Assembly (NCBI GenBank): GCA_947097615.1 | Contig: CAMURX010000007.1 | Coordinates: forward strand, 1 to 19,375 | Source: an uncultured Neisseria sp. | GTDB lineage: Bacteria > Pseudomonadota > Gammaproteobacteria > Burkholderiales > Neisseriaceae | DNA: 19,375 nucleotides | Reading direction: 5' to 3' | Made by a program: the position numbers and the translations under genes | Shown here: positions 13,631 to 19,375 of the stretch, piece after piece | How the letters are laid out: every line of letters begins with the position of its first letter | How positions within the stretch are numbered: position 1 is the stretch's first letter | Notes under the pieces: generated by a model | The model's database searches: none | Told to the model about the DNA's origin: nothing | The model's input: only the letters and a program-made list of their open reading frames with translations

Positions 13631-14602
13631 TTACAGGCTTTCGAGCGTGCTTTGGTAACGCGCGGCCTGCTGCACGCCGGGGTCGTCGGCGCCGTCGAGT
13701 TTCAGGCGCATATTTTTGACAATGACGAAGTCTTTTTTCAAAAACGCCAGATATAAAAAGCGGGCGATATAGAGTTGCAGGCGCGGGAAGAGGGTGTCGG
13801 GCGGGATGCCGATGGCGGCGAAGGCGAGGGTGCTGCGCTCTTCGGGCGGCGTGCCGGGGGCGTCTTGCGGCAAGAGGGCGAAGATGCCGCTGGCACGGAA
13901 GCGGCCGACGCGGCTTTCCACTATGATGCTGCTGCCGTTGCAGGTGTGCGCCAGTTCGACGCGCCCGCCGGAGAGCCGCTGCATCAGCCAGCTGGAAAAG
14001 CCGCCTTTGGGCAGGATGCGGGTGGCAAAACGCATGCGGATGCCGCCCTCGGGCGGGGTGTCGAATACGGGATCGCCCTCGGGCGTGCGCTGGTGGACGA
14101 TGGCCATGTGCGAGAGGTCGAAGCCGTTGCAGATCATGGCGCGCCAGTCGGCGTTGATGGTGCGGGAAGCGGTGAGGCGCAGGTGGCCGTTGTCGGCGAA
14201 GGGCAGGGGCGGGGCGGTTTCGCCTTCGGCCAGCGGCGGGTGCAGCCAGACGAGGCCGAAGCGTTCGGCGCACGGCCATGCCTGCGCGCCGATGCGGCAG
14301 CCGGGGCGGATGGGGGGGAGGCCGTCTGAAAGGGCGGTTTGCGGCTCGATCATGCAGCCGTGCAGGCCGCAGAAGAGGGCTTGTCCTTCGACGCGCGCGC
14401 TTTTGAGGTGCGCGCCCATGTGCGGGCAGAAGGCGTCGGTGGCGTGAAAGGTGCCGTCGGCGTCGCGGTAGAGTACCCACTCTTGTGCGCCGAGGCGGCC
14501 GCTGCGGACTTGGCCGGGGGCGAAGCCGTGCACTCGGGCGGCGGGATACCAGCAGCGCGGCCAGTGGTGCCATTGTGTTTCGGCGGGGTCGTGTTCGGTC
14601 AT
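13631..14602 (-). CDS. Rieske non-heme iron oxygenase
   Basis: A 323-residue oxygenase subunit. Rieske [2Fe-2S] site: C59-P-H61 and C78-G-L-H81. Mononuclear iron site: NGFDLSHMAIVH (159-170), with H165 and H170 as ligands. The single-subunit size and WYPAARV start resemble terminal oxygenases acting on large or lipid-like substrates (VanA / chlorophyllide-oxygenase-like group) rather than the two-subunit aromatic dioxygenases; no reductase is adjacent, so electron donors would come from elsewhere. Next to a di-iron desaturase gene on the same strand, it probably modifies the same product, which cannot be named here. ATG 14602 has GGA 7-8 bases upstream. A DUS encodes LSDGLPP. Confidence 0.87.
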   Translation of the reverse strand: MTEHDPAETQWHHWPRCWYPAARVHGFAPGQVRSGRLGAQEWVLYRDADGTFHATDAFCPHMGAHLKSARVEGQALFCGLHGCMIEPQTALSDGLPPIRPGCRIGAQAWPCAERFGLVWLHPPLAEGETAPPLPFADNGHLRLTASRTINADWRAMICNGFDLSHMAIVHQRTPEGDPVFDTPPEGGIRMRFATRILPKGGFSSWLMQRLSGGRVELAHTCNGSSIIVESRVGRFRASGIFALLPQDAPGTPPEERSTLAFAAIGIPPDTLFPRLQLYIARFLYLAFLKKDFVIVKNMRLKLDGADDPGVQQAARYQSTLESL

Positions 14603-14671
14603 GGGGTTTCCGTTTGCTGTTTTTATGGTGTTGTCGAAATGGTGTTCGGCTTGTGGTGCTTTCAGACGGCC

Positions 14672-15205
14672 TCAGCCGTTTTCTTCGTCGATCAGGCGGC
14701 GGATGTCGCGCGTTTGCCGTTTGCGGTTTTTGCGGTGGGCGGCCTGTTCGGCAGACAGGGCTTTGACGGATTGGTGGCGGTTCATGAATTTCATCCGCTG
14801 CCCGTTGCCCCTGCCGCCGTCTTCGCCGTAGGTAATCCATTCGCTGACGGTGTACGCGCCGACGCGGCTGTTGCGGATTTTGCGTTTGGCAAATTCTTTT
14901 TCCTGTTCGCGGTTCAAGTTATTGATGTACTAACGCATTTGTGCCTCGCCCAGCGGCTCTTGGCCGAGGCGGGAGAGGGCGGCGTAGGTGCGCAGGTCTT
15001 TCAATAACAGGTGTCGGTAAAAGCGCAGGAAGGCTGCTTTGGCGAGGGCGAGGACTTCAAGCTGCTCCGCTTCGCCGAGTTTGCCGTTTTCGAGGATGGA
15101 GCGGAAGAGGGCGAGCGGGTTGAAGTCGGCGTAACGCTTGTGGTTGGCAATGGCTTCGCGGTAGCGCGGCAGGGTGAAGGTGTTGAAGCGGGCGTTGAGT
15201 TTCAT
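14672..15205 (-). pseudogene. Unknown protein gene with in-frame TAG
   Basis: From ATG 15205 (AAGGA 5 bases upstream, right after a DUS) the frame reads MKLNARFNTFTLPRYREAIA ... LGEAQMR and stops at TAG (14932-14930) after 91 codons. The same frame continues YINNLNREQEKEFAKRKIRN ... DIRRLIDEENG to 14672, 176 coding residues in all. The charged, helical composition runs on smoothly across the stop and there is no ATG or ribosome site after it (only TTG 14917), so a CAG to TAG change is the simplest reading. The 91-residue product would be made otherwise. Family not recognised; it lies between the Rieske gene and bioH on the same strand. Confidence 0.65.
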
Positions 15206-15285
15206 GGTTTCCTTTTCAGACGGCCTTTCGGGTTTGGATTGGGTTGGAGCTGTGCTTTCAGACGGCCTCAAAGGGTACGGAGGCT

Positions 15286-15322
15286 GTTCCTGCCAACGCG
15301 GGCATGATGTTTCTGAAAACGC
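15286..15322. repeat. Diverged second copy of the dRS3-like repeat
   Basis: GTTCCT-GCCAACGC-GGGCAT (15286-15305) followed by GATGTTTCTGAAAACGC matches the copy at 13581-13620 in layout and flank, with scattered changes. Two DUS copies lie just before it (about 15216 and 15259), between bioH and the unknown gene. Confidence 0.5.
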
Positions 15323-15324
15323 GT

Positions 15325-16065
15325 TCAGCCGAAAAAACGGGCGAGCAGAGCGGCAAATTCTGCGGCGTGGCTGAGGAAGGGGGCGTGGGCGGCTTTGTCG
15401 ATCAGGTGCAGCCGCGCGTCGGGCAGATGCTGCGCCAGATATTCGCCCATGCGCGGCGGCGTGATGCCGTCTTTGCCGCCGTATACCAGCAACACGGGCT
15501 GGCGGATGTGCGGCAGCAGGGCGCGGGCGTCGGCGCGTTCGACGGCCGCGAGTGCGGCTTCGAGTGCGGCGGGCGTGCCGTGGCGGACGATGTCGGGCAA
15601 AAGGGCGTCGACAATCTGCCGCGCCTCGGGCGTGTGCAGCAGTTGCAGCTCCAAAAACTGGCGCATATATTTCGCATAGTCCTGCGTGAAGAGCGGCAGC
15701 ATTTTGTGTAGCGCGGGGCGGGCGAGACCCTGCGGGTAGCCGGGCGCGGCGGCGAGTTTGGCGAAGGAGGCGGTGAGGCACAGGCGGCGCACTTTGTGCG
15801 GGTAGCGGTGTGCGGCGTGCAGGGCGACCAGTCCGCCGAGCGACCAGCCCGCCACGTCGCTGCCTTCGGGCAGGCCGTCGGCCAGTTCGTCGGCGGCCGC
15901 TTCAATATCGAACGCGCCGGCAAACGGCGCGCCGCCGTGGCCGGGCAGGTCGGGCGTGTGCACCTGCCAGTGCGCGGGCAGCAGCGGGCGCAGGCCGTCG
16001 AACACGCGGCCGTTTGCCGCCCAGCCGTGTATCAGATAAACAGGATGATGGGGTGTGTCTGTCAT
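15325..16065 (-). CDS. bioH: Pimeloyl-[ACP] methyl ester carboxylesterase
   Basis: Alpha/beta hydrolase that removes the methyl group from pimeloyl-ACP methyl ester, ending the pimelate phase of biotin synthesis. 246 residues. Seen: oxyanion-hole [10 protein letters not shown], nucleophile elbow VAGWSLGG (S75), catalytic D199 in [10 protein letters not shown] and H227 in [11 protein letters not shown] 16065 begins [15 protein letters not shown]. The start overlaps the divergent comF start by 11 bp; the same bioH/comF-like (gntX) head-to-head pair exists in E. coli, which supports the assignment. Other bio genes are not nearby. Confidence 0.9.
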   Translation of the reverse strand: MTDTPHHPVYLIHGWAANGRVFDGLRPLLPAHWQVHTPDLPGHGGAPFAGAFDIEAAADELADGLPEGSDVAGWSLGGLVALHAAHRYPHKVRRLCLTASFAKLAAAPGYPQGLARPALHKMLPLFTQDYAKYMRQFLELQLLHTPEARQIVDALLPDIVRHGTPAALEAALAAVERADARALLPHIRQPVLLVYGGKDGITPPRMGEYLAQHLPDARLHLIDKAAHAPFLSHAAEFAALLARFFG

Positions 16066-16774
16066 CAAATTTCTTTCCCGATTAAGCCGTTTGACCGAGC
16101 CGCAAAGCTGCGCATTATGCCACGCGCGGGCATTGGGCGGCATCTGCGGCGGCTGTATGGCCGATTTGCTGAAAACCGCCACGCCGCCCGAGCGCGTCTG
16201 CCCGCAGTGCGGCGGCGCGGGCGACGGCGTGACGGTCTGCGGCGCATGCCAAAAGAAGCCGCCGCCGTTTGATTTGTTGTGGTCGTCGTGCGCCTACGCG
16301 CCGCCCGTCAGCGGCATCCTCCACGAATTCAAACATCTGCGCCGCTTGGAGCTGCGCCGCCCGCTCGCCTGCCTGATGGCCGCGCTGCCGCCGCCGTGGC
16401 TGCGGCACGAAGCCGTAGACGGCATACTCGCCGTGCCGCTGAGCCGAGAGCGGCAGATGGAGCGCGGCTTCAACCAGTGCACGGAACTCGCCCGCCTGAT
16501 CGCGCCGTTTTTCCGCCTGCCCGTACTGCCCGAAAACACCGTTTTCAGACGGCCTTCCCCGCCGCAAAGCACACTGGCCTACCGCGAGCGGCTGAAAAAC
16601 GCCAAGGGGCTGTTTGAGGTGCACGGCGACGTTAAGAAACGCAATCTGCTGTTAATCGACGATGTGGCCACCACAAACGCAACATTGGCCGAACTGGCGC
16701 GGATGTTAAGACGGGCGGGGGCGGAGCGCGTTTTCTGCTGGACGCTGGCGCAGGCGAAAATGCAAAGGCCTTGA
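16055..16774 (+). CDS. comF: ComF/GntX-family phosphoribosyltransferase-like protein
   Basis: 239 residues. N-terminal cysteine clusters like a zinc ribbon: C19/C22 with C31/C34, and C49/C52 with C62/C65. C-terminal type I phosphoribosyltransferase fold with PRPP loop [13 protein letters not shown] (198-210). ComF proteins are needed for uptake or processing of transforming DNA in several naturally competent bacteria, which fits Neisseria, though the reaction is not known. GTG 16055 is chosen because AGGA lies 9 bases upstream and the family has a short leader before the first cysteine pair. A DUS in coding sequence gives VFRRPSP. It is divergent from bioH with overlapping 5' ends. Confidence 0.88.
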   Translation: MSVIKFLSRLSRLTEPQSCALCHARALGGICGGCMADLLKTATPPERVCPQCGGAGDGVTVCGACQKKPPPFDLLWSSCAYAPPVSGILHEFKHLRRLELRRPLACLMAALPPPWLRHEAVDGILAVPLSRERQMERGFNQCTELARLIAPFFRLPVLPENTVFRRPSPPQSTLAYRERLKNAKGLFEVHGDVKKRNLLLIDDVATTNATLAELARMLRRAGAERVFCWTLAQAKMQRP

Positions 16775-16799
16775 CGCGCCGCGCGGATGGGGGCATAGT
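16771..16799 (+). promoter_or_regulatory. Candidate trmL promoter
   Basis: TTGACG (16771-16776), 17-bp spacer, CATAGT (16794-16799), overlapping the comF stop and about 27 bp before the trmL ATG. Confidence 0.5.
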
Positions 16800-16825
16800 G
16801 CGCGCCGTTTTAAGTGTCTGATTTT

Positions 16826-17290
16826 ATGTTTACTGTTGTTTTGTACCAGCCGGAAATCCCGCAGAACACCGGCAACATCATCCGCCTCTGCGCCAATACC
16901 GGCGCGGCTTTGCACCTCGTCAAGCCGCTCGGATTCCCGCTCGACTCGGCCAAAATGAAACGCGCGGGGCTGGATTACCACGAGTTCGCCAGCCTCACCG
17001 TCCACGAAAATTTCGCCGACTGCCTCGCCGCCCTCGCCGGCCGCCGCATCTTCGCGCTGACCACCAAAGGCAGCACCCGCCCCGACCAAGTGTCTTTCCA
17101 AGCGGGCGACGTTTTCCTCTTCGGCCCGGAAACGCGCGGCCTGCCCGCCGACATTCTCGACAGCCTGCCCGCCGAACGGAAAATCCGCCTGCCGATGCGG
17201 GCAAACAGCAGAAGCATGAATTTGTCGAACACCGTTGCCGTCACCGTATTCGAAGCGTGGCGGCAAAACGGCTTTTCAGACGGCCTCTGA
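16826..17290 (+). CDS. trmL: tRNA (cytidine(34)-2'-O)-methyltransferase
   Basis: SPOUT-class enzyme that methylates the wobble ribose of tRNA-Leu using S-adenosylmethionine. 154 residues, the family length. Seen: [19 protein letters not shown] at the start, AGLDYHEF, and the knot motifs FGPETRGLP (99-107) and SRSMNLSN (128-135). ATG 16826 is preferred over GTG 16814 because homologues begin at MxxVLYxPEIP. The last four residues SDGL and the stop are encoded within an uptake sequence, TTCAGACGGCCTCTGA. It is followed by a converging DUS copy. Confidence 0.95.
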   Translation: MFTVVLYQPEIPQNTGNIIRLCANTGAALHLVKPLGFPLDSAKMKRAGLDYHEFASLTVHENFADCLAALAGRRIFALTTKGSTRPDQVSFQAGDVFLFGPETRGLPADILDSLPAERKIRLPMRANSRSMNLSNTVAVTVFEAWRQNGFSDGL

Positions 17291-17320
17291 ACGGCTTTGC
17301 CCGAAAAGGCCGTCTGAAAA
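17273..17320. repeat. Inverted DUS pair at the trmL stop
   Basis: TTTTCAGACGGCCT (17273-17286) inside the trmL end and AGGCCGTCTGAAAA (17307-17320) form a 14-bp stem with a 20-nt loop. There is no T run after it, so termination is uncertain. Confidence 0.5.
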
Positions 17321-17398
17321 CACAAAAGCAGCACCCCGCCGCACAAGAAGAGAAACAGACGCGGCAACCTCCCTTCAACTCCGGAACAGGATCTTGTT

Positions 17399-18109
17399 TT
17401 GACCCAAAACCAACGCTTAATCCCCCTCGGCCTTTTCGCCGCCCTCGCCCTCACCGCCTGCGCCGCACCGCAACCGCCCGCAGCCCAATCCCAAACCGCC
17501 CCTGCGGCAGACAACGCCACCGTACCTCCCCCGCCGCCCGCCGCCCAATCCCAAACCGCTCCTGCGGCAGACAACGCCGCCGCACCTCCCCCGCCGCCTG
17601 CAGCCGCGTCCGCCCAAAAAACCGCCGCCGCGCCTGTCAGAAAAAACTGGCAGACTGCCGCGAAAAAAACCGAAGTCCAAACCGCCAAAGCCGACGGCAA
17701 AACCGCCAAAGCCGACGGCAAAACCGCCAAAACCGCATTCAGCCAAACCGGCAAAGCCTCATGGTACGGCCCCGGTTTCCACGGCAGGAAAACCGCCAAC
17801 GGCGAACGTTTCGACATGAACACCCTCACCGCCGCCCACCGCACCCTGCCCATTTCCAGCTACGTCCGCGTCACCAACCTTGCCAACGGCAAAAGCGTCG
17901 TCGTACGCATCAACGACCGCGGCCCCTACCATGGCAACCGCGTGATGGATCTCTCCAAAGCCGCCGCACAGGAACTCGGCTTCATCCACACCGGCACGGC
18001 GCAGGTGAAAATCGAACAAATCACCGCCGACGCCCCGACCCGCAAAGAACAAAACCGCCGCAGCGGCATCGTGACCGACGCCAATGCCAAAGGCCAAACC
18101 GCCATCTGA
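17399..18109 (+). CDS. rlpA: RlpA-like septal lytic transglycosylase, lipoprotein
   Basis: An outer-membrane lipoprotein that cleaves denuded peptidoglycan glycan strands at the division septum in relatives. 236 residues: signal peptide with lipobox LTAC (C21); a low-complexity Ala/Pro/Lys linker (about 25-115); double-psi beta-barrel domain from [20 protein letters not shown] (118-137) to about 208, including [10 protein letters not shown] with catalytic-type D173. It lacks the C-terminal SPOR domain found in E. coli RlpA. The linker contains two 60-bp repeats (17483-17602, [11 protein letters not shown]...) and two 21-bp repeats (17681-17722, TAKADGK). The start is TTG 17399, with AGGA 7-8 bases upstream. 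A perfect terminator follows. Confidence 0.9.
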   Translation: MTQNQRLIPLGLFAALALTACAAPQPPAAQSQTAPAADNATVPPPPPAAQSQTAPAADNAAAPPPPPAAASAQKTAAAPVRKNWQTAAKKTEVQTAKADGKTAKADGKTAKTAFSQTGKASWYGPGFHGRKTANGERFDMNTLTAAHRTLPISSYVRVTNLANGKSVVVRINDRGPYHGNRVMDLSKAAAQELGFIHTGTAQVKIEQITADAPTRKEQNRRSGIVTDANAKGQTAI

Positions 18110-18125
18110 GCGCCGCGCGCCGCCC

Positions 18126-18150
18126 AACCCGTGCCCCGCACGGGTTTTTT
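18126..18150 (+). terminator. rlpA intrinsic terminator
   Basis: Perfect 9-bp stem AACCCGTGC / GCACGGGTT with a 3-nt CCC loop and six T in all, 16 bp after the rlpA stop. Confidence 0.9.
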
Positions 18151-18162
18151 GCGTCCTTGCGC

Positions 18163-18196
18163 TATAATCCGCCGCTTTCGGCCGTTTCAAACGGCC
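18163..18196 (+). promoter_or_regulatory. ruvA promoter -10 and leader palindrome
   Basis: TATAAT at 18163-18168 is a consensus -10 with no good -35, lying just after the rlpA terminator. In the predicted leader GGCCGTTT-C-AAACGGCC (18180-18196) is a 17-bp palindrome resembling a decayed DUS pair, 24 bp before the ruvA start. Confidence 0.5.
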
Positions 18197-18219
18197 TCCC
18201 GCCCCCCGAAGGAGAACCC

Positions 18220-18804
18220 ATGATCGGCAGCCTCACCGGAAAACTGACGGAAAAACACCCGCCGCAAATCATCATCGACGTCAACGGCGTCGGCTACGAA
18301 GTCGACGTTTCCATGCAAACCTTCTACAAACTGCCGCCTGTCGGCGAAACCGTGCGTCTTTACACCCATCTGGCCGTGCGCGAAGACGCGCACCTGCTGT
18401 TCGGCTTTGCCGACGCCGCCGAACGCGCCACCTTCCGCCAATTAATCAAAGTCGGCGGCATCGGCGCGAAAACCGCCCTCGGCATCCTCTCGGCCATGAG
18501 TGCCGAAGAACTGACGCAGGCCGTGGCGCAGGAGGACGTCAAACGCCTGTCGTCCGCCCCCGGCATCGGCAAAAAAACCGCCGAGCGCATGATTTTGGAA
18601 CTGCGCGGCAAACTCGCCGCCGCAGGCATTTCAGACGGCCTCTTCGCTCCGACCGCAGCCGACGGCGGCAGCGACGACATCGTCAGCACCCTGCTGGCGC
18701 TGGGTTACAGCGAGCGCGAGGCACGCGCCGCCGTCAAAGGCATCGCCCCCGGCACGGAAGTGGCCGAAGGCGTGCGGCTGGCGTTGCGGAATTTGACGAA
18801 ATAG
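18220..18804 (+). CDS. ruvA: Holliday junction helicase DNA-binding subunit RuvA
   Basis: Tetrameric protein that binds Holliday junctions and loads the RuvB motor for branch migration. 194 residues. Seen: N-terminal OB-fold [12 protein letters not shown]...[13 protein letters not shown]; two helix-hairpin-helix motifs, [13 protein letters not shown] (75-87) and [15 protein letters not shown] (110-124); and the C-terminal RuvB-binding domain with [19 protein letters not shown] 18220 follows GAAGGAG at good spacing. A DUS encodes ISDGLF in the linker before the third domain. ruvB and ruvC are not adjacent here. Confidence 0.97.
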   Translation: MIGSLTGKLTEKHPPQIIIDVNGVGYEVDVSMQTFYKLPPVGETVRLYTHLAVREDAHLLFGFADAAERATFRQLIKVGGIGAKTALGILSAMSAEELTQAVAQEDVKRLSSAPGIGKKTAERMILELRGKLAAAGISDGLFAPTAADGGSDDIVSTLLALGYSEREARAAVKGIAPGTEVAEGVRLALRNLTK

Positions 18805-18829
18805 ACAGGCCGCCCCGCCGATGATGCGC

Positions 18830-18871
18830 AGAGGCCGTCTGAAAGCATATGCCTGCTTTCAGACGGCCTCT
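18830..18871. terminator. ruvA DUS-pair terminator
   Basis: AGAGGCCGTCTGAAAGC (18830-18846) and GCTTTCAGACGGCCTCT (18855-18871) form a perfect 17-bp stem with an 8-nt loop. The T-rich tail is weak (TTGCGTTTTG). Confidence 0.75.
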
Positions 18872-19301
18872 TGCGTTTTGCCTCGCACGGTATGCGGACG
18901 GCGGATAAAAAACAGCCGCCGCACATTCCCACAATATGCAGCGGCCTATCCCTAAAAGACTCCGCCTTCCCGAGCGGAGCGACAGCGGTAGGGCTGTCGG
19001 TTTTACCGTAATGTATTTGTTTTTTGATGCCGTGGCATCCGTTAAGAACGACCGACGCGCTGTGCATCGGTATGGAATGCCAAGCAAGCTGCGTGCCATC
19101 TTGCAGTGGCGGTAGGTTCTTAATTTATCATAATGATTTGTAAATAAAAATAAAGTTCCTGTCGAAAAGCGTCGGCAAACCGTTTTTAAAAGGCGAATAT
19201 TTTTTGTTTCTTTTTGCCCTTGCACGCATTTGCGGAAACTGCAGCTTTATGCCGTTTTTCGGCAGAACATGGGCATATCGGTGCAAAAGATCGCCACGAA
19301 A
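18872..19301. other. Gene-poor region with many inverted repeats
   Basis: No convincing gene; long minus-strand frames here lack good starts. It holds hairpins GACAGC/GCTGTC (around 18980-19000) and GATGCC/GGCATC (19026-19039), and TTAAGAAC (19042-19049) with GTTCTTAA (19116-19123), which bound an 82-bp block containing further short repeats (TGCCA..., GCTGC/TGCAG). The sequence after 19123 turns A/T-rich. It may be a dispersed intergenic repeat or a structured RNA; copies elsewhere would decide. Confidence 0.4.
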
Positions 19302-19375
19302 GGTTGAGGCCGTCTGAAACGGTTGAGGCCGTCTGAAACGGTTGAGGCCGTCTGAAACGGTTGAGGCCGTCTGAA
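19302..19375 (+). repeat. Tandem array of 19-bp units each with a DUS
   Basis: GGTTGAGGCCGTCTGAAAC is repeated head to tail without change at 19302-19320, 19321-19339 and 19340-19358, with a fourth unit cut by the window end at 19375. Each unit has one AGGCCGTCTGAA in the same orientation. The array may continue beyond the window. Confidence 0.95.

Noticed and set aside
12591..14840. 749-codon minus-strand frame rich in Arg and Pro
   Set aside because: It is a G/C-driven shadow of the desaturase and Rieske genes, whose metal motifs define the true frames.
17257..18200. Long plus-strand frame running from the trmL end into ruvA
   Set aside because: Before the ruvA ATG it is a low-complexity Arg/Pro-rich shadow of rlpA in another frame; rlpA has the lipobox, the barrel domain and a ribosome site.
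18734..19225. 163-codon minus-strand frame downstream of ruvA
   Set aside because: It crosses the terminator, several hairpins and antisense ruvA sequence and has no good ribosome site.
19302..19375. CRISPR array
   Set aside because: The 19-bp units are directly adjacent with no unique spacers, and the unit is built on the DUS.

Overview
The window looks like a chromosome segment of a Neisseria species. The 10-mer GCCGTCTGAA, mostly in the 12-mer form AGGCCGTCTGAA (the AG dialect of the neisserial DNA uptake sequence, DUS), occurs in both orientations through genes, terminators and spacers. The conserved gene neighbourhoods (ispB/rplU-rpmA, bioH/comF, trmL, rlpA, ruvA) fit Neisseriaceae. The exact species cannot be fixed from sequence alone.

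Positions 1 to about 8.4 kb are a P4-like integrative element (satellite-type island) sitting at the 3' side of a tRNA-Arg(CCU) gene (8402-8476, minus strand). From the tRNA leftwards, all on the minus strand, it has: a zone of repeated putative integrase arm sites; a P4-type tyrosine integrase; an unknown 247-residue protein; an inverted-repeat control region; an AlpA-type regulator; a region that looks like a P4-style RNA immunity locus (promoter, seqA, complementary seqB, seqC); five small unknown proteins in a tightly packed operon; a zinc-finger/Toprim primase with an in-frame TGA; and a DUF927 helicase-like gene. The left end of the element lies outside the window.

The DUF927 gene is split by a 1.48-kb insert (102-1578) carrying galT and a small membrane-protein gene on the opposite strand. 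The two halves of DUF927 rejoin in frame without loss of a codon if the insert is removed. The insert has no host-type DUS but three copies of GCAGCCTGAA, the core of the Kingella-type dialect, so it probably came by transformation from another Neisseriaceae genus.

Right of the tRNA the content is chromosomal: ispB (quinone side chain) divergent from rplU-rpmA (ribosomal proteins); pglD (nucleotide-sugar 4,6-dehydratase for protein glycosylation); a minus-strand group of a membrane fatty-acid desaturase-like protein, a Rieske oxygenase, a hypothetical gene broken by an in-frame TAG, and bioH (biotin); then comF (head-to-head with bioH, starts overlapping by 11 bp), trmL, rlpA and ruvA on the plus strand. 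The window ends in a gene-poor stretch rich in inverted repeats, followed by a tandem array of 19-bp units each holding a DUS.

The points most worth following are the foreign galT insert with its own DUS dialect, the P4-like immunity RNA architecture, the two single-codon nonsense interruptions, and the terminal DUS array.
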